A stretch of DNA of 33,095 nt from Pseudomonadota bacterium (GTDB lineage: Bacteria > Myxococcota_A > UBA9160 > UBA4427): NCBI GenBank assembly GCA_027295775.1, contig JAPUKG010000327.1:1-33095 (forward strand), in the 5' to 3' direction. Every line of letters begins with the position of its first letter. Position 1 is the first letter of the stretch. The position numbers and the translations under genes are program-made. The notes under the pieces are model-generated. The model searched no databases. It was not told where the DNA came from and worked only from the letters and a program-made list of their open reading frames with translations. Positions 1 through 6,428 of this stretch are shown one piece after another.

Positions 1-109
1 CCTGGGGCTTTTCCTTGGCGGTGTCGGGAATGATGATGCCGCCCTTCGTCTTCTCCTCCTCCTCGAGGCGCTTGACGAGGATTCGGTCGTGGAGCGGACG
101 AATCTTCAT
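1..109 (-). CDS. groES: Co-chaperonin GroES, N-terminal part (cut by window edge)
   Basis: This is the 10-kDa lid of the GroEL folding chamber in the cytoplasm. Only the first 36 residues lie in the window. They begin [14 protein letters not shown] and continue through an acidic stretch to [14 protein letters not shown], which is the beginning of the GroES barrel and its mobile loop. The ATG at 107-109 is preceded by a weak CGGAG-like ribosome site. A CIRCE operator and a sigma70-like promoter lie 70-130 bases upstream on the same strand, matching the usual HrcA-controlled groESL arrangement. groEL would be expected beyond base 1 but cannot be seen. Confidence 0.95.
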   Translation of the reverse strand, partial: MKIRPLHDRILVKRLEEEEKTKGGIIIPDTAKEKPQ

Positions 110-176
110 AGCTCCGGTTCCTCCGAGTGGTGGCCCCCCGCTGCTCGGGGGCGCCGTAGCGTTGAAAGTTGGATTT

Positions 177-203
177 CTGGCACTCGATCAAGGGGAGTGC
201 CAA
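177..203 (-). promoter_or_regulatory. CIRCE operator (HrcA-binding inverted repeat)
   Basis: The arms are CTGGCACTC (177-185) and GAGTGCCAA (195-203), separated by exactly nine bases. Eight of nine arm positions are complementary. The CIRCE consensus is TTAGCACTC-N9-GAGTGCTAA, and the spacing and core CACTC/GAGTG match it. It lies just downstream of the predicted groES -10 box, overlapping the expected transcript start. HrcA repression relieved by heat is the known role; the hrcA gene itself is not in the window. Confidence 0.9.
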
Positions 204-213
204 ACGGGCTGGC

Positions 214-241
214 AAGTTAGACCTCCCCGGCGGGGCGTCAA
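214..241 (-). promoter_or_regulatory. Predicted sigma70-type promoter of groES
   Basis: Reading leftward, TTGACG (236-241) is followed after 16 bases by TAACTT (214-219). The transcript would start about ten bases before or inside the CIRCE element, the usual geometry for HrcA repression. The -35 is a good match and the -10 is moderate. Confidence 0.5.
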
Positions 242-347
242 GGGGAGACGCCGTTCCAGAGCGAATTTTCGGATGGGTCCGGGGCTCAGCCGACCGCCCC
301 GGGTGGCCGATCCCATGAGATGAATGGCGGGGCAAAGGCACAGCGGG

Positions 348-968
348 ATGGACAAGGGCCGGGAGCGGATCGAGCGGGGCTCCTCTCGGGCCCTCTTCTC
401 CGAGCTCCTGACGGCGGCCCTGGCCGAGCTGGGCGCTCGGCCGAGCCCGCTGGCCAAGTCCTACCTGGTGGAGCTGCTGGAGGGCTGGATCCGCCGGCCG
501 GGCCCGCTGGGCCGGTTCCGGGAGGGGGATCCGACCCTGGGCGAGGCCTTCCTGGAGGCCCGCCAGGAGAGCGGCGCCGGCCGGATGCGCAAGCTCCGGG
601 ACCTGGGCGATCGGGCCCTGTTCGTGGCGGGCGTCTTCGGCGACAGCCTGCGCCGCAGCCTGGTCGACATGGACTACGTGGGGCAGATCGGCCGTGCGGC
701 CTACGCGGACGTCTCGACCTCGTTGTCCCGGGCGACCCGCGAGCCCACCTGGCCCGGCCTCTTCGGCGAGCTGGCCCGGGACTTCGGCTGCTTCGTGGAC
801 GTGCTGGCCGAGGTGGGTGATCGGACCCGGGCGGGGGCGGACGGAGAGGTCGACCTCCTGCGCATTTACGAGCGCTACGCCGCCACCGCGAGCGAGCGCG
901 ACCGGCGCCGCCTGATCCGGCGCGGCGTCTTGCCGCTCGCGCCCGAGACCCTGAGGCGCTGGCAGTGA
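348..968 (+). CDS. Conserved hypothetical protein, first of a coupled pair
   Basis: I do not recognise a named family. The protein has about 206 residues, is rich in Arg, Leu and Ala, looks almost wholly helical, and has no signal peptide or membrane segment. Recognisable patches are KSYLVELLEGW near residue 40, KLRDLGDRALFVAGVFGDSL near residue 85, and a C-terminal LLRIYERYAATASERDRR. Its stop overlaps the start of the next gene by four bases (GTGA), so the two are probably translated together and act in one process. I prefer the ATG at 348, which has a purine-rich stretch (AAAGG) about ten bases upstream; an in-frame ATG at 324 would add eight residues and has no better ribosome site. Confidence 0.7.
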   Translation: MDKGRERIERGSSRALFSELLTAALAELGARPSPLAKSYLVELLEGWIRRPGPLGRFREGDPTLGEAFLEARQESGAGRMRKLRDLGDRALFVAGVFGDSLRRSLVDMDYVGQIGRAAYADVSTSLSRATREPTWPGLFGELARDFGCFVDVLAEVGDRTRAGADGEVDLLRIYERYAATASERDRRRLIRRGVLPLAPETLRRWQ

Positions 969-1540
969 GGGACGTGGAGCGCGCCGTCTCGAGGGCCGGC
1001 CGCTGGCTCGCGAGCGCCTACGCCCTCGACCTCGACTTCGAGCCCGGAGACTTCGTGATCCGGCCGGAGGCGGCCGAGCACGAGCTGCCGCGGGATCGAC
1101 CGAATCCGCGCAGCGGACTGGTTGCAGTGGAGAAGGGCGGCGTTCTCCGGATCGGCCTCTACCTCGACGAGCGCGACCGGGACGACATGGGCACGATCCT
1201 GGAGGAGACCAGCCACCTGGTCTGCCTGGCCTGGCACGCGGAACGGGACCTGCCCGTGTCGTGCCTGGTGCTCGAGATCCAGGCCGACGTGGACCGCTTC
1301 CTCTACGCCCGCGCGTGCGGCGCCGACCCGCTGGCCCACTTCGAGCGCTTCCGCTGGGCCGACTGGCTGGACGACGAGACCCGGGCCCGCTACGAGACCG
1401 CCCACGCGGTGGCTGGCCGCTACTGCCGGCACCTGGCCCGCCGCTTCCGGCGGCCGTCGGACACCGAGGGCCTGCTCTCGGAGCTGCGCCGCTTCTACCG
1501 CTCCTCGCCCCAGGCGAAGATGCGACGGATTCTCCACTAG
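965..1540 (+). CDS. Conserved hypothetical protein, second of a coupled pair; possible degenerate zincin
   Basis: The protein has 191 residues and starts at GTG 965, overlapping the preceding stop. I cannot assign a family. Around residues 76-105 it has ILEETSHLVCLAWH followed by LVLEIQADVDRF. An E-x-x-S-H helix followed by a second acidic helix is reminiscent of zinc-metalloprotease active-site helices, but the classic HExxH is absent, so catalysis is not supported. No secretion signal is seen. It ends tail-to-tail with the acyltransferase gene: the two stop codons share the palindrome CTAG at 1537-1540, leaving no room for a terminator. Confidence 0.7.
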   Translation: MRDVERAVSRAGRWLASAYALDLDFEPGDFVIRPEAAEHELPRDRPNPRSGLVAVEKGGVLRIGLYLDERDRDDMGTILEETSHLVCLAWHAERDLPVSCLVLEIQADVDRFLYARACGADPLAHFERFRWADWLDDETRARYETAHAVAGRYCRHLARRFRRPSDTEGLLSELRRFYRSSPQAKMRRILH

Positions 1541-2769
1541 AGGAGCCGATCCGCGCGAGCCATCACCATCTTCTGGTGGCGCCTCGTCCGCTGCTTCCGG
1601 CCGTTCAGAACGGCGCCGATGAAGGTGTACCGGACGCCGAGCTCGTAGCTCAGGAACAGGACCGACAGGGCGCCGACCACCACGATCGTGAATTTGAGTG
1701 GAGCCGGGAGCAGCAGGGGCGCGAGTAGGATCTGAAGTCCCATCACGTAGTAGTCGTGGGTCAGGTAGAGCCAGTAGCTCGAATCGGACACGTAGCGGAT
1801 CGCCGGGCTCTCGTGTCGGAACACGCGCAGAAAGAGCCCCATCGAGCCAAAGATCATCAGCCACGTGAAGGTGGCAGTCAGGAGCAGCGCGATCCCGCGG
1901 AGCACGGCCGGTGCCGGCGGTTCACCGACGTAGCCCGCGACCGAAATGCCGAGGGCGGCCGCACCCACGACGAGCGCGCAGAACAGATCGCGCCCGGTCC
2001 CCTTCCGCAGGTCTCCGAGAAGCGCGGGCTGGCGGTGCAGGGCCCAGCCAAAGCCGAAGAAGGAGCCGTAGTAGAGCAGCCATACGAGCTCCGGCAGGAT
2101 TCCGGCGGGGCTTCCCACGCCCCACTCCCCTGTCCAGTAGAGGAGAGCGGCGTGAGGCATCGCCAGCCACCCGGGCTTCCAGGGCGAGCGCACGAGCGCC
2201 GCGAGGCGTCGGTCCAGCGCCGCGCCACCGGCGGTCCCGCGGTAGCGACGGGTTCGAGCTCCCAGGGCCAGCGTCGCCAGAGCCGCCGCGGAGAAGCAGA
2301 TCAGATACTCCAGGAACCAGTACACACCCAGGCTGAAGTGATCGAAGTAGCTCGCCCAGCCGAACGGCTGCGCCGCCGCCGCTGCCATCTCGGCCGCGTC
2401 GGGCACGACGAGACCTGCCGCGTAGGTGTAGTGGAAGAACGACCCCTGGATCGCGTTGTTCAGCAGTACGCCGACGATGAACGGGAGCGCCAGACGCACC
2501 GCTCGGTGGCGCGTGTAGCGCCAGCTCCCATAGCGGTGGAAGACCAGCCGCGCGAAGAAGCCGGCGATGACGAAGAAGAGCTGCATCCGGAAGCTGTGGG
2601 AAACCCAGGCGAAGACGCCGAAGCCCAGGTGCCGACTCTCGTCCTGCACGACCCAGAACGAGAGGGGTGGATCCACGTAGGCCAGGGAGGCGTGAAAGAA
2701 GATGCCCAGCAGCATGGCTGCGGCGCGCAGGCTGTCGAAGGCGTGGAATCGCTCGTCCGCGTCGCTCAT
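1537..2769 (-). CDS. Acyltransferase family 3 (OpgC/MdoC-like) membrane protein
   Basis: The 410-residue protein has about ten hydrophobic segments and the N-terminal signature of acyltransferase 3 proteins: FHAFDSLRAAAMLLGIFFHA in the first 30 residues, then an MQLFFVIAGFFARL segment near residue 70. These inner-membrane enzymes transfer acyl groups, often acetyl or succinyl, to surface glycans, lipids or other carbohydrates. The substrate cannot be told from sequence; similarity in layout to OpgC, which succinylates periplasmic glucans, is only a guide. The ATG at 2767-2769 overlaps the stop of the TetR gene by four bases (ATGA), so both are one transcript and the regulator probably controls it. 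A longer open frame continues upstream of this ATG but lies antisense to the TetR protein's own coding logic and is a shadow. Confidence 0.85.
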   Translation of the reverse strand: MSDADERFHAFDSLRAAAMLLGIFFHASLAYVDPPLSFWVVQDESRHLGFGVFAWVSHSFRMQLFFVIAGFFARLVFHRYGSWRYTRHRAVRLALPFIVGVLLNNAIQGSFFHYTYAAGLVVPDAAEMAAAAAQPFGWASYFDHFSLGVYWFLEYLICFSAAALATLALGARTRRYRGTAGGAALDRRLAALVRSPWKPGWLAMPHAALLYWTGEWGVGSPAGILPELVWLLYYGSFFGFGWALHRQPALLGDLRKGTGRDLFCALVVGAAALGISVAGYVGEPPAPAVLRGIALLLTATFTWLMIFGSMGLFLRVFRHESPAIRYVSDSSYWLYLTHDYYVMGLQILLAPLLLPAPLKFTIVVVGALSVLFLSYELGVRYTFIGAVLNGRKQRTRRHQKMVMARADRLL

Positions 2770-3383
2770 CTGCGCCCGGGTTGGGCGGCCACCAGGCCCT
2801 CCACCATGTGCCGAAGAGCCGGCGCCGAAGAGCCCGGCTTCGAGGCGCTCGGTGCGGCGGCGTCCAGCTGGTAGACGCCCTGGATCGCAGCGGCGATCGC
2901 GGCCGCGAGGGAACGCGAGCTTCGGGTCGACCGGCCTTCGCTCTTCAACACGCCTCGCAGAAGCCCATCGATGCGGTCGACGAGCGCGAACAACATCCGG
3001 CTGTACTCCTCGCGCACGGCTGGCTGGTGGATGGCCTCGGCCGCGATCACGAGCCATCCGGCCTGGAGCGGGGCGGTGCCTCCGGTGGGGTCGCGCTCGA
3101 GAAGCGCGTCGGTCAGGGCGAAGAGCTGCTTCCAGGGGTCGTCGCCCGCTCGCTCGAGCCGTTCCTCGAAGCGCCCGAGCACGCCCCTTCCGATGCCCTG
3201 CATGAGGGCCAGCAGGATGGCCTGCTTGCTGTCGAAGTAGTAGTGAACCAGCCCGGGGGTCAGATCCGCTTCCCGGGCGATGGTGGCGACCGTCGCCCCC
3301 GCGTAGCCCTGCTGGGCCATGGTTCGCAACAGCCCAGCCACGATCTGCCGGCGGCGCTCTTCTTTCTGGGAGGGTCGAGCCAT
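2766..3383 (-). CDS. TetR/AcrR-family transcriptional regulator
   Basis: The 205-residue protein opens with a typical TetR DNA-binding domain: a basic start (ARPSQKEERRRQI), then GYAGATVATIAREADLTPGLVHYYFDSKQAIL at about residues 26-57, the helix-turn-helix followed by the conserved Tyr-Tyr-Phe and Lys. The helical remainder would hold the ligand pocket and dimer face. It is coupled to the acyltransferase gene by an ATGA overlap. A perfect 14-base palindrome sits just upstream of its start, directly after the predicted -10, which implies autorepression and co-control of the acyltransferase. The ligand is unknown. lexA starts divergently 137 bases away. Confidence 0.92.
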   Translation of the reverse strand: MARPSQKEERRRQIVAGLLRTMAQQGYAGATVATIAREADLTPGLVHYYFDSKQAILLALMQGIGRGVLGRFEERLERAGDDPWKQLFALTDALLERDPTGGTAPLQAGWLVIAAEAIHQPAVREEYSRMLFALVDRIDGLLRGVLKSEGRSTRSSRSLAAAIAAAIQGVYQLDAAAPSASKPGSSAPALRHMVEGLVAAQPGRR

Positions 3384-3396
3384 GGGTCCAATATTG

Positions 3397-3410
3397 GTTG
3401 GTTAACCAAC
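3397..3410. promoter_or_regulatory. Perfect palindrome, likely TetR operator
   Basis: The sequence GTTGGTTAACCAAC is a perfect 14-base inverted repeat, AT-rich against a GC-rich background. It begins immediately after the predicted -10 box of the leftward TetR promoter and covers the expected transcript start, 14 bases before the ATG. Autoregulation by the adjacent TetR protein is inferred from position and symmetry. Confidence 0.7.
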
Positions 3411-3438
3411 TTATAACCCGCTCCCCGCGGCCCCGCAA
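3411..3438 (-). promoter_or_regulatory. Predicted promoter of the TetR-acyltransferase operon
   Basis: Reading leftward, TTGCGG (3433-3438) and TTATAA (3411-3416) are separated by 16 bases. The operator-like palindrome abuts the -10 box. Confidence 0.5.
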
Positions 3439-3453
3439 ATCCGCCGCGATCGC

Positions 3454-3482
3454 TTGACTTTCGCCTTCATTTCGTAAATGCT
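3454..3482 (+). promoter_or_regulatory. Predicted lexA promoter region
   Basis: TTGACT at 3454-3459 is a strong -35. The best -10 candidates are TAAATG (15-base spacer) or the overlapping AATGCT (17-base spacer). A loose dyad TTTCG (3470-3474) and CGAAA (3487-3491) with 12 bases between straddles this -10 and could be the LexA auto-operator. It does not match LexA boxes I know from other groups, so that role is speculative. Confidence 0.4.
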
Positions 3483-3520
3483 GTCGCGAAAATCTGACGA
3501 AGGCTAGGGGGAGGGAAGCC

Positions 3521-4132
3521 ATGGCGCTTACGAAACGCCAGCGCGAGATCTTCGACTTCATCTGCGACTTCGTCGACGAGAACCGCTACTCGCCGAGCCT
3601 CGAGGAGATCGGCGAGCACTTCGGTCTCACGTCGGTGGCGACGGTGCACAAGCACGTGCAGCACCTCGTCGAGAAGGGCTTCCTGCGCAAGGCGTGGAAC
3701 CGCTCGCGCTCGGTCGAGCCCGTGAAGCGGGACGAGCCCTCGAGGTCGGGCCTGGTCGACCTGCCGCTGCTGGGCAGCGTGGCCGCCGGCTCCCCCATCG
3801 AGGCCATCGAGACCGACGAGCGCGTGACCGTCCCGCGCGAGATGCGGGCGAAGGGCAGCGAGTGCTTCGTGCTGCGGGTTCGCGGTGACTCGATGATCGA
3901 CGACCAGATCGCCGACGGCGACCTGGTGGTGGTGGAGAGCCGGGTCGAAGCGCGCAGCGGGGAGACCGTGGTGGCTCTGGTGGGCGGCACCGACGCCACC
4001 CTGAAGAGGTTCTACCGGAAGGGGGGCCTGGTGAAGCTCGTGCCGGCCAACGACCGCATGAAGCCCATCGAGGTACCGGCCTCCGAGGTCACCATCCGGG
4101 GGGTGGTGACGGGCCTCCTGCGCCGGTACTAG
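3521..4132 (+). CDS. lexA: LexA repressor, self-cleaving SOS regulator
   Basis: LexA represses DNA-damage genes and cleaves itself when RecA filaments form. The protein has 203 residues, the usual length. Residues 1-65 form the winged helix, starting LTKRQREIFDFI and including SPSLEEIGEHFGLTSVATVHKH. The cleavage site Ala89-Gly90 lies in SVAAGSP. The Ser-Lys protease dyad is Ser124 in RGDSMID and Lys162 in TLKRFYR, so it should be competent for autocleavage. The ATG follows a clear GGGAGGGA ribosome site. It is transcribed divergently from the TetR gene and appears monocistronic; a separate -10 element precedes the next gene. Confidence 0.97.
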   Translation: MALTKRQREIFDFICDFVDENRYSPSLEEIGEHFGLTSVATVHKHVQHLVEKGFLRKAWNRSRSVEPVKRDEPSRSGLVDLPLLGSVAAGSPIEAIETDERVTVPREMRAKGSECFVLRVRGDSMIDDQIADGDLVVVESRVEARSGETVVALVGGTDATLKRFYRKGGLVKLVPANDRMKPIEVPASEVTIRGVVTGLLRRY

Positions 4133-4152
4133 CGATCCGCCCCGCCGCTCCC

Positions 4153-4158
4153 TAGACT
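4153..4158 (+). promoter_or_regulatory. Candidate -10 element TAGACT upstream of the pterin operon
   Basis: CCTAGACTCCC contains a TANNNT-type -10 about 42 bases before the GTG of the first pterin-synthase gene. No convincing -35 is seen. The same TAGACT hexamer occurs before the HAD phosphatase and CBS-protein genes, which supports it as a real promoter element. Confidence 0.35.
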
Positions 4159-4200
4159 CCCGATCCGTAAGGATTTCAAGGGGTTGCGGAGCCAGAACGA

Positions 4201-4614
4201 GTGGGATCCCAGGTTCGGGTCACCCGGGCGATCGAGTTCTCGACGTCCCTGCGCTACTGGCTGCCGTCGCTCTCAGAGGCCGAGAACCGGCGGCGCTTCG
4301 GGCGCAAGGCCGACCAGCACGGGCACAACTACCGCCTGGAGCTGACCGTGCAGGGCCAGCCCGATCCGACCACGGGGATGGTCGTAAACCTGACCGAGCT
4401 GAAGGAGCTGCTCGAACGCGAGATCATGGACCGCTTCGACCACCGCGACCTCAACGCGGACACCTCCTACTTCGACGAGGTCCCGCCCACCCCGGAGCAC
4501 TTCGCGCTGGTGATCGCCGGCATCCTGAAGGCGGCGCTGCCGGCGGGGAGCCTCGAGCGGGTGCGTCTGCACCAGGACGCGGACGGGTTCGTCGACGTGG
4601 TGGACCCCGAGTGA
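4201..4614 (+). CDS. 6-pyruvoyltetrahydropterin synthase/QueD paralog A with altered active site
   Basis: The 137-residue protein has the T-fold of the PTPS/QueD family: HGHNY at residues 40-44, DPTTGMVVNLTELK at 55-68, and DHRDLN at 80-85. Several key residues are gone. Where the family has the first zinc His (in F-x-A-A-H) this protein has Leu17, where it has the nucleophilic Cys before HGH it has Lys36 or a gap, and the pterin-side Glu of the C-terminal V-x-E-T strand is Gln125. It retains the Asp80-His81 dyad of the catalytic triad. Alone it should be inactive. The next gene overlaps it by four bases (GTGA) and encodes a paralog with the opposite pattern of loss, so a mixed oligomer is likely. 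The start is GTG at 4201, with GCGGAG ten bases upstream. Confidence 0.85.
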   Translation: MGSQVRVTRAIEFSTSLRYWLPSLSEAENRRRFGRKADQHGHNYRLELTVQGQPDPTTGMVVNLTELKELLEREIMDRFDHRDLNADTSYFDEVPPTPEHFALVIAGILKAALPAGSLERVRLHQDADGFVDVVDPE

Positions 4615-5027
4615 GGGTCGAGCTCACCCGTTGCTATCGCTTCCCGGCGGCCCACGTGCTCTGCCAGCCGTCCCTCGGTCCCGAGGAGAACGAGCGCATC
4701 TTCGGCAAGTGCGCGAATCCGGCGGGCCACGGCCACAACTACGGCATCGAGGTGACGGTGACCGGGCCCCTCGACGAGAACGGTTGGGTGGCGGACCCCG
4801 ACTCCCTCGACGCGGTGTTCGACGACGTGGTCCGGGGGCCGTTCTCGCACCGGATGCTGAACGAGCTCGACGCCTTCGCCGAGCTCGTGCCGACGGCGGA
4901 GAATCTCGCCCGGGTGGTGCACCGGGACCTGGCGCCCGTTCTGGCCGAACGCACCGGTGCGCGACTGGTCCGGGTGCGCGTGGTGGAGACGGCGCGAAAC
5001 AGCTTCGAAGTGGGAGAACCCCGATGA
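4611..5027 (+). CDS. 6-pyruvoyltetrahydropterin synthase/QueD paralog B
   Basis: This family converts 7,8-dihydroneopterin triphosphate to 6-pyruvoyltetrahydropterin or, for QueD, to 6-carboxytetrahydropterin on the queuosine path. The 138-residue protein has the zinc ligands His15 (FPAAH), His40 and His42 (HGHNY), the nucleophile Cys34 in FGKCANPAGHGH, and Glu126 in VVETA. The FGKC-N-P spacing resembles the BH4-type PTPS more than short QueD. The catalytic Asp that normally precedes the dyad His is replaced: the sequence is FSHRMLN (Ser79-His80) rather than DHR-x-LN. Paralog A upstream retains that Asp-His. Both ends overlap neighbours by four bases, with folE directly downstream supplying dihydroneopterin triphosphate. 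Whether the end product is BH4-like or preQ0 is open; no queC, queE or queF is present in the window. Confidence 0.88.
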   Translation: MRVELTRCYRFPAAHVLCQPSLGPEENERIFGKCANPAGHGHNYGIEVTVTGPLDENGWVADPDSLDAVFDDVVRGPFSHRMLNELDAFAELVPTAENLARVVHRDLAPVLAERTGARLVRVRVVETARNSFEVGEPR

Positions 5028-5605
5028 GCGACGTTGCGGATCCGATCACAGGCCTGGTGACCACGCTGTTGAAGGAGCTCGGGGAGGATCCCGGCCGGAA
5101 CGGGCTGGTGAAGACCCCGGAGCGCGTCGCCCAATCACTGCGCTTCTTCACCGAGGGCTACAAGCAGAACCCGCGCGACATCCTGAAAGGCGCGCTCTTC
5201 GATGTCGACTACGACGAGATGGTGGTGGTGAGGGACATCGACTTCTACAGCCTGTGCGAGCACCACATGATCCCGTTCTTCGGGCGCGTGCACGTGGGCT
5301 ACATCCCGGACGGCAGGGTGCTGGGTCTCTCCAAGATTCCGCGCCTGGTCGAGATGTTCTCGCGCCGGCTCCAGGTACAGGAGCGCTTCACGTCCCAGAT
5401 CGCCGAGTCCCTGCAGGACCTGCTCCAGCCCAAGGGCGTGGGCGTGGTGGTGGAGTCCATCCACCTGTGCATGATGATGCGAGGAGTGCAGAAGCAGAAC
5501 ACCTTCGCCATCACGAGCTCCCTGCGCGGCGAGTTCGAGAACGATCCCAAGACCCGCTCCGAGTTCATGGAGCTGATGAAGCACCAGAAGGCCTCCTTCG
5601 CCTGA
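5024..5605 (+). CDS. folE: GTP cyclohydrolase I
   Basis: FolE opens the GTP ring to give 7,8-dihydroneopterin triphosphate, the entry to folate and to pterins made by PTPS/QueD. The protein has 193 residues. Zinc ligands Cys78 and His81 lie in SLCEHHMIPFFG and Cys149 in HLCMMMRG; the family signature GLSKIPRLVEMFSRRLQVQERFT spans about residues 101-123 and is intact. The ATG at 5024 overlaps the stop of paralog B (ATGA), giving a translationally coupled pterin trio. The product is both a folate and a pterin-cofactor precursor, so placement with the two synthases suggests a dedicated supply for the latter. Confidence 0.97.
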   Translation: MSDVADPITGLVTTLLKELGEDPGRNGLVKTPERVAQSLRFFTEGYKQNPRDILKGALFDVDYDEMVVVRDIDFYSLCEHHMIPFFGRVHVGYIPDGRVLGLSKIPRLVEMFSRRLQVQERFTSQIAESLQDLLQPKGVGVVVESIHLCMMMRGVQKQNTFAITSSLRGEFENDPKTRSEFMELMKHQKASFA

Positions 5606-5631
5606 CACCGGGGGCCCTCGCTCTGGGTCCG

Positions 5632-6426
5632 ATGCGCGCGTACCTGCACTTCGCACGCTGCTCGTTCCAGCGCCGCGCCGCCTATCGGCTGGCGAACTGG
5701 ACGGGCATCGCCGTCAACTTCTTCTTCTTTTTGATCCACGCCCAGGTGCTGGTCGCGTTCTTCGGGACGCGGACCCTGGCGGCGGGCTGGCGCCCCGAGG
5801 ACGCGGTCCTCTACTTCGCGGGGTCGGAGGCGCTGCTGATGGTGCTGGCCGGCTTCCCGGACTGGGAGAACAACGTGGGCGCCCGGATCCGCTCGGGCCA
5901 GGTGGCCTCGGATCTCGCGCGGCCGGTCGACCTCTTCTACCGCGACCTGGCCGAGCGCTTCGGCAACGCCTTCTACTACCTGCTGGCCAGGACGACGGTG
6001 CTCTACGCCGGCGCCCTCGCGCTGTACGGGATCGCGCCGCCCCTGCGGCCCGAGCTCCTGCTCTTGCCGCTCTCGCTGGTGCTGGCCATCGCCGTGTCCG
6101 GCGCCATCTGGTACATCGCGTTCTCGGTGTCGTTCTGGACGGAGAACGCCACCGGCCCGGTTAGCGCGGTGATCTGGGTGCACACGGTGCTGGGGGGCGT
6201 CGTGGTCCCGCTCGACTTCTACCCCGACGCCCTGCGCTGGGTCTGCGACGCGCTTCCCTTCCGGGCCGCCCTGTACACACCGGTCGCGCTGCTGACGGGC
6301 AAGCTCTCCGGGAGCGCCCTGGCCTTCGGCCTGGCGCACCAGGCGGTGTGGCTGGCACTGCTGGTCGCGGGGGCCCGGGTGATCGAGGCCCGGGGCCTGC
6401 GCCGCCTCGTGGTGCACGGAGGCTGA
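5632..6426 (+). CDS. ABC-2 type exporter permease (first subunit)
   Basis: The 264-residue protein has about six hydrophobic segments (strongest near residues 25-45, 60-75, 110-130, 140-160, 180-195 and 235-255) and resembles the ABC-2 permeases that occur as unequal pairs with one ATPase (COG4587/COG3694 type). It begins MRAYLHFARCSFQRRAAYRLAN, a cytoplasmic amphipathic start typical of this group. The start at ATG 5632 has no obvious ribosome site, 26 bases after folE, so it may be read through from the pterin operon. The transported substrate cannot be inferred; in the family, functions are mostly unknown. Confidence 0.88.
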   Translation: MRAYLHFARCSFQRRAAYRLANWTGIAVNFFFFLIHAQVLVAFFGTRTLAAGWRPEDAVLYFAGSEALLMVLAGFPDWENNVGARIRSGQVASDLARPVDLFYRDLAERFGNAFYYLLARTTVLYAGALALYGIAPPLRPELLLLPLSLVLAIAVSGAIWYIAFSVSFWTENATGPVSAVIWVHTVLGGVVVPLDFYPDALRWVCDALPFRAALYTPVALLTGKLSGSALAFGLAHQAVWLALLVAGARVIEARGLRRLVVHGG

Positions 6427-6428
6427 GC

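Noticed and set aside
1756-2874. A long plus-strand frame of 372 codons opposite the acyltransferase and TetR genes
   Set aside because: Its translation is Arg/Gly/Glu-rich without family resemblance and is antisense to well-supported proteins; long shadow frames are expected at this GC content.
3470-3491. TTTCG-N12-CGAAA dyad upstream of lexA as a LexA box
   Set aside because: It is loose, differs from LexA boxes I know, and half of it could arise by chance; it is mentioned only as a possibility under the promoter.
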